A stretch of DNA of 64,000 bases. Source: Sesamum alatum. Its lineage: Eukaryota > Streptophyta > Magnoliopsida > Lamiales > Pedaliaceae. Within the stretch, counting starts at the first letter, position 1. Every line of letters begins with the position of its first letter. The stretch covers positions 13,330,001 through 13,394,000 of the forward strand of contig JACGWO010000003.1 in the NCBI GenBank assembly GCA_034509735.1. The letters are read 5' to 3'. The position numbers were made by a program, and so were the translations under genes. The notes under the pieces are model-generated. The model was not told the DNA's origin. It was given only the letters and a program-made list of their open reading frames with translations, and did not search any database. Shown here in pieces: positions 35,101 through 45,821 of this stretch.

Positions 35101-37438
35101 GGCAGTTTGATCCTTTCTTTGTTTGGTCTTAAAGGAATAGAGTCCAACAAATTGTTGGTGCTACGGACAATGTGGTACAGCGCTCCGGCAATGTGTTGCC
35201 TCCTCCCCTTAGTGATTTTCAGAATAGTACCAGTACTTTTACTGACAAATCTACTGTAAGAAGTGGCACATCAGTAAGTGACTTTTACAATGTGTCATTT
35301 GATTTTAGATTGATTAAGACATGGTCAAACGTGATCGATTTTGTATGCCAAGATTAGTACCATCTCTCTTTGGGTAGCTCCTAACAATTTATCTGTATAA
35401 CATCATTTTATATATTTTATGTTTGTTTTATGATGAAATATAATAATTGTCTTTGGTTTCATTATCCAGGATGCTGCTCATGTTTCTGCAAATAGCACCT
35501 GTGATACAACATGTCCACATTTTTTTAAACAGAAGGAAAGAGCTATTGCGGTACCCCACAAATTGGCAACTTTTGTAGATATTGTCGGACGGTCTAATCC
35601 TGCTACTCCTGGAAAGGAAGGAAACCGTCCTGGAGATAGGAGGATTTTAGACATATGTTCTGAATTATCTTCAGCAATAATTAATGGAGATATTCATGCA
35701 GGAGAGTCGTATCCCGTTCCTAACCTGCTTAAGGTCTCCTCATCTAATCGCAAGAGGAATGAGCTGTTTAAAAATGTTCCAGATGAACCACTCAGAGGAG
35801 ATTCTTTGTTATCCAATAACCAAGGATCTAAGGATGCCTGTGGTTCAAGTCATAGAACTTTCTCTCTCCATCCTGCAAAATTTTTAGAGGATTCAGGTGG
35901 TCCAGTTTTATTACGCAATGAGAATGATTTTAATCTAAATCAGAATCTTGTACATAATTGTGATAGCGAGGCTTCTCTACCTATCACATATGTAAATTGC
36001 ATGTTAAATGATTCACGCCAGGAGATGAAGTTTCCAAAGTGTGCTAAATCCGATAGAATCCATAGAAATTCCAAGTCGTTTTCCAATGAAGAAATAGTTG
36101 AGCACTTACGAAGAATAGATGATGATAACTTTACCAATGTCGAGAAGAGTTGTGCTTTAGATGCTATAGAGAGTAGTATAATTTCAAATATCATGTCGAT
36201 AGATTTTGATTCATGTGAATATTCTTTGGTGATGATGCCTAACACTTCATCCGAGTTACTTGATGAAACTGATGGCTTGGCCGGTTCTTCCTGGAGTTCC
36301 ATAAATAGTGACCTATCAGGCTACTCATTCTTTAAACAAGATGGCTCTGCAAGTCCAATGGCTAGGTCCATCCTTCTAGATTATGGGGATAACAAGGAGC
36401 AGTATTTGTCTAAGCCACAGTATCCAGGTAAATGATTTATCCATAAGAAACCATCAAGATTGATATTTAAACACTTCAGGTCTATTTGTCGATAGGTATT
36501 CGACCTAATAGGAAGGTCCACTTCCGACCATCGTTGGTTTTACCATATCTCAGTGACTTCTCATTGGTAATCTTTCTTCTTGTTGCCTTATATTGTGTAT
36601 TTATATCCTCATTTATCTCTTTTTCTTACAGTAAGTAGGCCTCAAAGTTTGGCTCCGCCTGGGTTCTCAGTGCCATCTAGAGATCCACCTCCAGGGTTTT
36701 CATTCAGTGAGAGAACAAGTTGTTTACCCCGTGTCTCGTCAGGTTTGTGCCGTCAATTCCCACACACATACAAAATATGCACCAGTGTTGTTCTCTTTAT
36801 CTTTCGTCACTGTTGCTGAACACTCTTGTTTTCCTCTCGTTACCTTGCAGGTAGTCGTTTGGCTAATGCTTCTCCTTTTCCCAGCACTTTGCTTCAACCG
36901 ACTCCAACAAGACTCAATGGAAGCCTCAACAATGCTAATTTCTCTGATCCTGCCATATTAACTTGTGGCAAAGGTCAACAGGCATATGGCTTTAAAACCC
37001 CAGTCTTTGAAATGAGGCCAACCTGTACTCCAGGCCTGAGTGCACTAGACGATGAGTCCAGCCTTTGGCTTATGATGTCCCAATCAACAACTGTACATCC
37101 CAACTCAAAAATACTCTAAAATGTTTGCTTCCCAAACTCTGTCAATGCAACAACAAGTGAGCCATTCTAGTCATATGCAAAACGGGCTAGACGACATTTA
37201 TGGTTTACCTTCAAGACTAGTTGAGCAACACCAAAACTGCGAACCCTCTTTCTTCACTCAAACACCACAACACAAATATGCAAATGGTCGCATTGAGGTC
37301 CAACATAAAGCTGAAATGGGCATGATAGAACTTGAGAGAAATGGGAGATTTGGAGGAGTCAACAAGTACTTCCCCAGTTATGGGGAAGTAATGTTTAGTT
37401 CAGCCGACGTGTACAACAGAAGAGTATTCAGGTTGTAG
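29150..37438 (+). CDS. NOT4: NOT4-type RING/RRM E3 ligase (CCR4-NOT), two frameshifts
   Basis: Homologue of CCR4-NOT subunit 4, a RING ubiquitin ligase that also binds RNA. Coding exons are 29150-29243, 30020-30147, 30238-30388, 30562-30671, 31775-31858, 31948-31996, 32112-32203, 35141-35273, 35470-36427, 36632-36742 and 36851-37438, all GT-AG. The C4C4 RING begins CPLCAEEMD (residue 9) and ends GRCPACR. A lysine-rich linker, an RRM (~100-190: AYVIGLPL, YFGQYGKV, VYITYFKEEEALQ) and a C3H zinc finger (KYCHAWLKNMPCNNPTC) follow. The long serine-rich tail has PPGF repeats and ends DVYNRRVFRL. Two single-base insertions break the frame. One is near 29219-29221, inside the RING before its third cysteine. 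The other is in an A5 run near 37108-37112; without it the last ~106 residues would be lost after SKIL. Leaving out these two bases, the exons sum to 2,496 nt (831 residues), a family-like length. So these are either recent mutations or assembly errors. Confidence 0.88.
32609..34743 (+). repeat. Solo LTR of the Copia-like family inside a NOT4 intron
   Basis: 2,135 bp beginning TGTTAGAATAGG and ending TTTCTTTCA, flanked by perfect ATATA duplications (32604-32608 and 34744-34748). It is nearly identical to the LTRs at 54500-56734 and 62160 onward, but has two rather than three copies of a ~90-bp internal repeat. It lies wholly within intron 7 of NOT4 (32204-35140), in the sense orientation. A solo LTR arises when the two LTRs of a full element recombine. 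Confidence 0.93.
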
Positions 37439-38211
37439 TTTATCAAAACTCTGTTGACATGAATCCCTTTATGGGTAGTTTTTTCTGAGTTGAAGATGAA
37501 ATCTAATATAATTATGAAATGATGCTCTGAGGGTGACGCGGGTAGGGTTTATTATCGTGAATCTGCACTTATTCTCTATACAGGGGACGAGCCTGATGTG
37601 TGCAGCCAAGTGCAAACTTTCCCACGTTTTGCATTCGACACGTTGATGGTGGGCTCATGTTATGTTGTTCCAGACGACGCCTACTTGAGAAGTCGTGCAT
37701 CATTAGATCACACGAGGTGATGTCAGTATTTTACTTCATAACATTATCATGTTCATACTCATGTTATGTTGGTCCGGTCGACACCTACTCAAGAGGATTA
37801 TTAGGTTACACGTGGCGATGTCAGTAAAGTATTTCTACTTTCATACTTGTATTTATAAGTTAATTGCAAAGTCATCCTATGCATTATTAATTTTTTCAAT
37901 GTCATCCTTCCGGTAACTTTTCTGCCACATTTTCCGGTCAAAACTAATCCAAAAAGAGTATTTTACTATAATGCCCTTCATACAACTAGTACAAATGCAA
38001 CAAATCAAATTTATCCCTCACTTTTTTAAAGCAGAAATTCCAATCAATCAATAGCTTCAAACATGGCCAGACTGTGTTCTTTCACAAGATTGTGTTACTT
38101 GTTGTTTTAGCAACAGAGTCGTGTGAAGAACTTTAGGAAACCAGCAAATAGCAACCAAAAAAAAAAAATAAAACCCCATTCACATTTAAAAAAAAAAAAA
38201 GAAATACATTT
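37439..38211. other. Region downstream of NOT4 with a ~100-bp tandem duplication
   Basis: No further coding sequence. It probably starts with the NOT4 3' UTR. Two related stretches, 37656-37731 and 37759-37829, both read CTCATGTTATGTTG..CGAC..CCTACT and end GATGTCAGTA. Poly-A-rich runs lie at 38157-38202. Confidence 0.55.
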
Positions 38212-38330
38212 AGTTATTGATGGTATAAAAAAATGATATCAACTGAAATTTTATTAATCAGGAGTGCAATTTAGCATAATTACACTAGAATATAGTACAA
38301 GTCTTTTTTTTTTTTCTCCTCCCTTCTCTT
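38212..38330 (+). repeat. Dispersed repeat R380, partial copy 3
   Basis: Matches the first ~110 bp of 10490-10888 (GATGGTA..AAAAATGATAT, AACTGAAATTTTATTAATC, CAATTTAGCA, AATATAGTACAAG). After a T-run the match stops. This third copy shows the family is dispersed and not merely a local duplication. Confidence 0.7.
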
Positions 38331-38679
38331 TTGAATAATGAATGGGCAATTTATACTTGTGTAACCTTACACTAATTAAGGTAGATAAGGATAAAATACA
38401 ACTTTATCCTTACCTACCACTATGACACGACTAGGATTATTTGGCCAAAGTCATTTCAGTAATTCACTACATCCATATTGATTTGGTAAGTAAACATTTT
38501 ATTTTTTCTTTGGTTTCTTCCTTCTTTAACACTTTCATTTTCCGGGAATGTCAACCTTTTCTTTTCTCTTTCGACTTCTTCAACACCTTTCTTTCCGAAA
38601 ATGGCGACCTTTCCTTTTCTAGGTTGATATTTTCGTCCGCGAGCTCACCTTTTTTTTTTTTAATTTTTTTTTCAATTTT

Positions 38680-39900
38680 TTATTTATATATATTTTTATA
38701 TATTTAATTACATTTCAATATTATAATAAGTTTTATACTAAAAATTCACTATATATTAGAATTATTAGACAATATATCTTTTATTTTAATTTTATATAAT
38801 AAAAAGTATGGTATTTTTATTTATATTGTCTAAAAATAAGCTTAAGCAACATTTAAGTAAGTTTTGATATTCTTTTTGTAAATTAATATTTAGTATAATG
38901 CATATGAGTTTTATTGTTATAATTTCAAATCCACTCCATAAAATGTATTAATCTCAAAAATCATCATATATTAGAATTATTAGTCAATAACTCATATTTC
39001 AGTCTTAGATGATATTAAAATATGATATTTTAGTTTATATTATCTAAAAACAAGTTTAATCAACAATTTAGTATGATTTGGTAAATATTGTGTAAATAAA
39101 TATTTAATATAATGCATATGAATTATATCGTTATAATTCGAATATCTACTACAACAAAATGCATTTATTTCAAGATTTATCATATATTAGAATTATTAGT
39201 CAATATCTCATATTTTACTCTTAGATAATATTAAAATATGGTATTTTAGTTTATATTATCTAAAAACAAGATTAATCAACAACTTAGTAAGATTTGATAT
39301 TTTTTCTAAATAAATATTTAATACATTCGGTACGATTTTTGTTGTTGTATTTCAATATTCACTACAACAAAATGCATTTGTTCGAAATTCATCATATATT
39401 AGAATTATTAGTCAATATCTCATATTTTAGTTTTCAATGATATTAAAATATGGTATTTTAGTTTATATTATCTAAAAACAAGCTTAATCAACTACTTAGT
39501 ACGATTGGATATTTTCTTTAAATAAATATTTAATACAATTCACACGAATTTTATTGTTGTATTTCAATATTCACTACAACAAAATGCATTTGTTTCGAAA
39601 TTCATCATATATATTAGAATTATTAGTCAATGTCTCATATTTTAGTTTTAGATGAAATTAAAATATGGTATTTTGGTTGATATTATCTAAAAACAAGCTT
39701 AATCAACAATTTAGTACATTTTGATAATTTTTTTGTAAATACATATTTAATACAATTCATATGAATTTTATCGTTATAATTTCAATATTTACTATAGCAA
39801 AATGCATTTATTTCAAAAATCACCATATATTAGAATTATTAATCAATATTCATATTTTTGTTTTAGATGGTATTGAAATATGGCATTTTGGTTTATTTTA
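38680..39900. repeat. Tandem satellite with ~215-bp unit
   Basis: Six landmarks ATATATTAGAATTATTA at 38751, 38966, 39182, 39394, 39609 and 39825, spaced 215, 216, 212, 215 and 216 bp. Each unit also has a CAATATCTCATATTTTAG-like segment, AAATATGGTATTTTAGTTTA, ATTATCTAAAAACAAGCTTA and ACTACAACAAAATGCATTT. Units differ from one another by roughly a tenth by eye. AT-rich with no coding content. Confidence 0.9.
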
Positions 39901-39914
39901 AAGAAAAAATAACC

Positions 39915-40093
39915 AAACTCGAGCTCGGCTAATGCGCGAGCTCGAGCTCGAGCTCGGCTAATGTGCGAGCTCGAGCTCAGCTCGTGAGCTCGTGAACTCG
40001 GCTCGTGATCTACGAGCTCGAGCTCGAGCCTGTATGATGCATGCTCGTCGAGCTCGAGCTCTGATTTTTGGCCGAGCTCGAGCAGAGCACCCC
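39915..40093. repeat. GAGCTCGAGCTC-rich block
   Basis: About 180 bp made almost wholly of overlapping GAGCTC and CTCGAG palindromes (for example CGAGCTCGAGCTCGAGCTCG), ending in GAGCACCCCTA. Similar CGAGCTCGAGC blocks ending in CACCCCTA are common at plant repeat ends, but I do not recognise the exact family. It abuts a broken Copia LTR on its right. Confidence 0.8.
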
Positions 40094-40097
40094 TATA

Positions 40098-41196
40098 GAC
40101 GACTACCCATGGTAACGGGTACTCTTGAATTAGTGAGTTAATCAAAAGTAATTAATTGAATACACTTTAATTAATCTAGAGCAAGTTAGTTGTCGAATTA
40201 AATTGTGTATGCTATAAAAGCCCAAGTCTAGATGAAGGTGGACCTATAAGGATCACACAAAAAACACTATTGATATTCTGATAAATTAATTGGGGAATTA
40301 ATTATGGATAAGAATTAATTATTAAATTAATTCCAAAACAGAGAGAGGATTAATTTAAAAGAGTTTAAATTAATTATTTGAATAATTGGATTATTCAATT
40401 GAGGTCCTATGTGATAGGAAATCCAAAGTGTTAATAAATTGGATTAATTAAATATTTAATTTTTTAGATTAATTAATTAGATTAATCAATCTTAGGTCTA
40501 AGAATTAAATAAAGATTTATGTGAGTTTAAATTAATTGATTGGATTAATTAATTTCTAATCTAAAGGCAAAGCGTGTTGTGGTCAGATCTCAAGGGACCC
40601 TCAAAGGACCACAAGGACTACCATGCATGAAAGGCCCTTAACTAGGGGTTTACATCCTTATGAGTAGAGATCACCTACCATTGACTTGAATGAACCACCA
40701 CCTCTATATATAGAGGGTGTTTGGGTACTTGGTGGAGATATATAGATATATGTATATCTTGCTCACTTTCTCTCATGTATATCTCTCTTCGTCCTCAAAA
40801 GTTTTATCTTTTCATCCTTTTTTTAAGAGCTTGAAATTCATTCAAGGTTTTTTCTAAGAAACCTAGAAGACTTTCTATATAGAAGTGTTGTTCTCGTCCC
40901 ACTCTTTTGAGTTTCTAGCAAGGTTCAAAGAGACACAAGTTGGTATTTTGTGTGGACTTGCTAGAGAGAGCATAACTTTGCTCTTGTGTGAACAAAGCAA
41001 GAAATCATCGTTGGAGGAGAGCTTTTGAAGTTAGGACACTCCATTTCTCTCATAGAGGTATTTACTGACTTGCATCAACTAGTTGGTTTGCAAGTGCACG
41101 AATAGCTCGGTCAATGTGGGATATGATCCTGTTTAAATTTTTTATTTATTGCTTTCGTTTCTCATTTTATGTCACGTGCTTCTACCGATCCCTTCA
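40098..41196 (+). repeat. Copia-family LTR fragment (3' half)
   Basis: Starts inside the LTR at the CTACCCATGGTAACGG segment, which lies ~970 bp into the complete LTR at 45822, and runs to the LTR end TTCA at 41196. A Met-type primer site follows. The 5' half is missing and the satellite/GAGCTC block stands in its place. Shared landmarks are the LTR-internal AATTAATT-rich part and the CTAGCAAG..CGGT region. Confidence 0.8.
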
Positions 41197-41198
41197 AG

Positions 41199-41210
41199 TG
41201 GTATCAGAGT
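41199..41210 (+). other. Primer-binding site, initiator tRNA-Met type
   Basis: TGGTATCAGAGT after the LTR fragment, one base from the canonical TGGTATCAGAGC. Only about 50 bp of internal sequence follow before another LTR begins at 41259. Confidence 0.85.
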
Positions 41211-41258
41211 CCCATTTGTGCACTTGGCTAGTTGATTTATGTGTATTTATGTGCTTTA

Positions 41259-42715
41259 TGTTAGAATAGGTGACCGTGAAGCCAATCTCATTAGACTTAT
41301 ATAGCCTATTTCTAATAATGATGGTATAAATAAGATGTTCTGAACAAAAGTGATGTTCAGTTTCTGGCATGTCATACTTTGATTGTGTTCAATTATATTA
41401 CTATTCAATGGACAAACAAAGCCCACAGACCGGATGCGTTCATCCAAGAGGCTGGACTGCGCATAGGTTGGCAGTCATGAATCCAGCCTCTGTGGATCGG
41501 TTTGAAACCCTCCAAGTCCAGGACCTTGAGATTGGGTATCGAGGGTCTGAGCAAGATTTGCACTAAGGATTGTAGTCGTGTTTCATCGACAAGCAACGAG
41601 GGTCGTCCATGCAATGTTAGTGGTCAGTTGGCTTGCTGCTGGCTGATCGAGGTGACTTGCGGGAATCGTCATATGGAAGCCTTGAGGGGGCTTGGTCGAT
41701 AGGACTTGCATTCCCGACTCTGATAGTACGAGAGTTATCGGAGTTGAGGAACCACGACAGTCACATACACACCATGCCTGTATTTTAGGTTTGGCGAAAG
41801 GCTATCGGGTCAAAAGACTTTGTTGCTACAAGCTCTATCTAGTGAAGTCAGAATATGTAGTGTGGACGGTGAGTTTAAAGAAATGATCTACCTCCTGTCA
41901 ACATTTGACATTAGTGTCTCACTTACACTCTGACACTCGTTCCCCATAAAATCTGCGGCCACAGTGACTGAACAGTGGGATGGGATCTTAGTGACGTTTA
42001 AGTGGGTGAACGAGTAAAGGCTCAAGTCAAGGATGGGGATCAACGTCCAAATTTCATACCCTAGACTATAGCTGTGAGATGGTAGACGGAAAGACCTAGC
42101 TCGTATACATTCGTGAGCTTAAATGATCACGCCATCATTTCACCTAGTCTCTAGTGCCATGGACGGTTGCCAGACATCCACCTATGGTGACAGGCGAATT
42201 TCTATCATGGAATGATGGGAGATTTGGTCAATTCTAGTTGAAGGTGAACCTAAAGAGTCACACACAATTCACTGGCAGTGAAGGAATTAATTTGGAATTA
42301 ATTCCGGGAGATGAAATAATTTAATTAGATTAAATTGATCCTCTTTTGGAGAATCGAGCCTTTGTAGATTAATTATATTAATCGGGATTAAGTATTAATT
42401 AGATTAATACATGAGGCCCATTAGGACTTTGAACTATTTAAATTAGATTTAATAAAGGTCCATTCCATAAAGCCCATCAAGAATGGAGAGATGAGATTCG
42501 ATCTAGGGCTAGATGAGATGAAGGGCTAGGATTAAGTTTAACTTTGTCAAAACCCTTGGTTGACTAGGATTTGACTACTAAAGTTGATCAAAGTGTGTCT
42601 CTTTATAAGAATTTGAGTAGGATTAGGAATACTAATCCATATTTATACTCAAAACACATAACATACATAACACTACACTCATCTCACACACACCGATGCC
42701 CTCTCCCTCTCTTGG
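41259..42715 (+). repeat. Copia-family LTR, 3' end missing
   Basis: Begins TGTTAGAATAGGTGACCG and follows the family LTR through the CCCACAGACC, GTCGTGTTTCATCGAC, GTCTCTAGTGCCATGGAC and AAGTGTGTCTCTTT landmarks to the CTCTCCCTCTC stretch. The last several hundred bases, including the LTR end and primer site, are absent, and leader sequence follows directly. The right border is approximate. Confidence 0.75.
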
Positions 42716-44670
42716 TGTACAGGCCCAGGGTGTTACATGTTATATGTGTACGAGCATGTTTTACGTGACTTTATTTTCCTTATGAAGTATGTCGTAAATT
42801 GTAGGGATACTTGTATTAATTTACACTTGAATAGTTGATCATGGAATTCTTGTGTTTCTTGAATTATGTTCCTTCTTTTCTTGGAAAAAGGGTGCAAAAA
42901 ATGATGGCAAGAACAAAAAATGACAATAGCGGTAGTCGTTGGCCGACCGCACGCACAGGGTGCACGGCCAGGCGTGCGCGCAGGCAGGGGAGCCTGCATG
43001 CTGCCAGCGCGCCCAATGCGCGTGATTGAAAGAACGCGGCCTGTTGGCCGCACGCGCAGGTAGGGGAGCCTATGCGCAGCCGCCCGACCAACCCGCCCAG
43101 TTCGCGCGAGCAACAAGGTCGAACAGTCAACCGCGCATGCAGTGGGGCGGCTAGGTGCGCGCGCAGGCAGGGGAAGCCTCCATGCAGGCGCCTGGCCAGC
43201 ACGCCCAGCGTGTGCAGGTGACAGGTTGGGTTGTCTATGCGCACGCGCAGCCGCTAGGCGCTGGGCGCCAGCGCGCGCATCTGGCCAGGCTAAGGCCGTC
43301 GGCAGCGACCGCCATGGCCATTTTTCATTTTGTGTTATTTCTGAATTGTTTTCTGCACAATTTTCCTAAAGAACACTAATTTGAAGTATAGTATTTTGAG
43401 TGAGGTTGGGAACCTCCTAGAATTTAATATTTGCTTGATGATGAGGAAAGGATTTCCTAGCAAGAAATATTGCAATGGTTGCACCGATGATCAGTTTTGC
43501 TGTGTAGAATTATGCATTTATTTTCTGCTACGTATGATACTGGTTATCATGCACTTGGATGAGTAGCATGTTTACTTGGATGTGTAATATTTCTATTTGT
43601 GTTGATGGGATTGACGAATGGATTATCACAAAGCCCTTAGACCGTATGTATGTATGTTTTTTTTTTCTTCTGTTGTCTATGTACCTCGTTATTGCTTCCT
43701 TGTCTTTCTTTGTCTTAGAATAATAAGGCCTTCTTCCTCCCTCCTTATGTACTCCTCCCGAGTGTTCGTCGGGGTTTTTATTTTAGTTGTAAGAGTAGGT
43801 AGTAGTGAGGTATTTTCTTTTATTTTTGTAAATAAAAAAGATGAAGGAAGACCTAGAAGGAGGAGACCACGGAAGCCTATGGAGATTCGAAGCCTTGGAG
43901 GCCCAAAGGATAAAGAGGCAAGGCCCATCAGTGTGTTGATGGGTTTCTACATAAATATGTAATAGTGTAGGACCAACCCTTAGTTGACCATAGATCCACT
44001 ACGGGCTCAGTGGGTCGCATAGGTTCCGGGCTTGTGATCATCCAACAGGGGCGTGCTAGGATTTTATTTTTAATGTGGAATGATTGATGGATGAATGGTT
44101 TATTTATCATGTTTTCATTAAAGCATGAAAAATATGTATTATGTGTGATGGGGTCTCGGTTTTTTTTAACCCTCACTTGGTTGTCCAAAAGTGAGTAAGC
44201 TAATTTCACCCAATTGTGTGGTCTCACGAGTCATGGCATGTCTTTTGGACTAAAATTAAGTTGCACGATTGTTGTGAATGAAGTGAATGCGCTCTTGTTT
44301 CCCCATCTCACGAGTTGTGGGGAGCGACAGTGAGTGCTATGATTAGGTTGATGGGTTGGGTCTAGCACCTAGTAACGTGATTCGCTTGGAGTCCTTGGGA
44401 TCAGGTGAAGAGTTCGTTTGACGAGAATGGTATGGAATACCTCCCACAAAGTTATTTTCCATGCGAATCGTAAAATCGGGGTATGAAAAATTTTGCTTGT
44501 GTACCCCAAACCCACTAGGAAATAGTTTCCCGAAAACTGCATTTGAGAGTGAAGTATTTTCATAGAAATAGTGGGAGAATTAAATGACTGAAGTCCGAGT
44601 CTTTAATTTGTCGTTAAGTACCATTACATTCTGCTGATTATCTGCTTTCATTTTAAATGTAAATTTAATA
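42716..44670 (+). other. Copia-family leader region
   Basis: Untranslated leader between LTR and gag. It has a GC-rich palindromic island (42935-43315), the GGAAAGGATTTCCTAGCAAG segment, the GGCTCAGTGGGTCGCATAGG segment (~44007-44026) and GTCTCACGAGTCATGG (~44221), all shared with the leaders at 48-51 kb and 57-59 kb. Open frames in the GC-rich part are low-complexity and not credible genes. Confidence 0.75.
42935..43315. other. GC-rich palindromic island, copy 1
   Basis: About 380 bp that are strongly GC-rich in an AT-rich setting. They are built from GCGCGCGCAGGCAGGGGAGCC-type and GGCCAGCGCGCCCAGCG-type units in several repeats. The position in the leader matches the other three islands. 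Confidence 0.85.
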
Positions 44671-44880
44671 ATGTCTAAGAATCCACTATCCTGCATACTT
44701 GAGACAAACAAATTCAATGAAACAAACTATAACGACTGGTTGCGCAATATGAGGATAGTCCTCGATTATGAGAATCAAGGCTATGTCATGGACAATCTAT
44801 TTCCTTGGACTTTGCTGGAAGGATCCATGCCTAAAGAACGTGATACGTTCGAAACATGGCACAAGTCCAAGTTTAGTTGA
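44671..44880 (+). pseudogene. Copia gag N-terminus, truncated and fused to an LTR
   Basis: The ATG at 44671 opens a 69-residue frame with the Copia gag N-terminal pattern: NKFNETNYNDWLRNMRIVLDYE, then VMDNLFP. Gag of this family normally continues for some 200-300 residues. Here it is cut after about 65 residues, where sequence from the middle of the LTR (GAGGGTGAACCTAAAGAGTC) takes over. The junction shows short shared sequence (CAAGTC), which suggests a deletion joined at microhomology. Confidence 0.8.
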
Positions 44881-45821
44881 GGGTGAACCTAAAGAGTCAC
44901 ACACAAATCGCTAGAAAGTGATTGAGTTAATTTGATATTAATTCCAGAAGAGGTGGATTAATTTAATTGGAATAAATTAATTCTTGGAGGGCATAAATGA
45001 TTGGACCATTTATACGGCATTATCCATTTGGTGGATGATCCAAAATTTAGTTGCATAAATTTGGTCTTTTAAATTAATTAGATTAATTGAAAGGAGGTTT
45101 GGGCTAATTGATTCGCATTCACTAATAAATTAATAGATGGGCCTGTCTAATTAATGGATTGGTTAGTAGAGATGGGCTAGAGATAATTAATTGAATTAAT
45201 TATTGTATTGGGCCTAATTAATTAAGTGGATTAGATTCATTTAATTAGATTAAATATTCATTTGGGAATTAAAAATGTTGGATATTTTATTTAATTGGAT
45301 TAAATAAATAAGTCCAATAAATTTAATAATTGGGCTCTAACTAATTTGTAGGATAAATTAAATAAGCCCGGTCCAAATGCACATGCCTAGCCCACAATTG
45401 ACTTTCCCTAAGTTAAGGGTTGACATTCCTTGAAGAGAAAGAGCTAAAAATCATCCACATACAATGAATGTTGATTGTCCACATTCAATGAATGTAATTG
45501 TGGAGAGGTTATGGAATATTGGAGAGATGTGTGAAAATTGCCTTATAGCTTAGAAGACTATGTCTTTCTTCCATATCTCATACAATCATTCCAACTTGAA
45601 CACAACACACAAGGCATGGCCGATTTTACTCTCTTCTCTCTAGGGAATTTTCAGCCATCTTTCTTTCTTTTCCTACCTTGTGTTCTTCTTGATTTAGAGC
45701 CAAGTGAAGAACAAAGGAAGATCGAAACATACTAATCGATAGTGTGGTTTCGATTTTCTCTTCCATGGATTCATTCCTTGCTAGCACGAGGATGAATCTC
45801 ACGATTCCGGTGTGGTGTGGA
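44866..45821 (+). repeat. Copia-family LTR fragment (middle part)
   Basis: Corresponds to LTR bases from about 1005 to 1915 of the complete copy at 45822, from AAGT..AGTTGAGGGTGAACC to CCGGTGTGGTGTGGA. It breaks off where the next LTR starts, as expected if the 45822 element inserted into it. The target would then be GTGGA; the other half is not in this window. Confidence 0.75.

Noticed and set aside
36496..36566. Extra NOT4 exon between the long exon and the PPGF exon
   Set aside because: It is in phase on its left side, but joining its 3' end to the next acceptor (36632) puts a stop at once. Joining 36427 directly to 36632 keeps the frame and gives VSRPQSLAPPGF.
42835..43380. Open frames of 60-130 residues on both strands in the GC-rich island (and at 48223-48614 and 56846-57188)
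   Set aside because: They come from stop-poor GC-rich repeats, are Arg/Ala/Pro low-complexity, and are not conserved between island copies.
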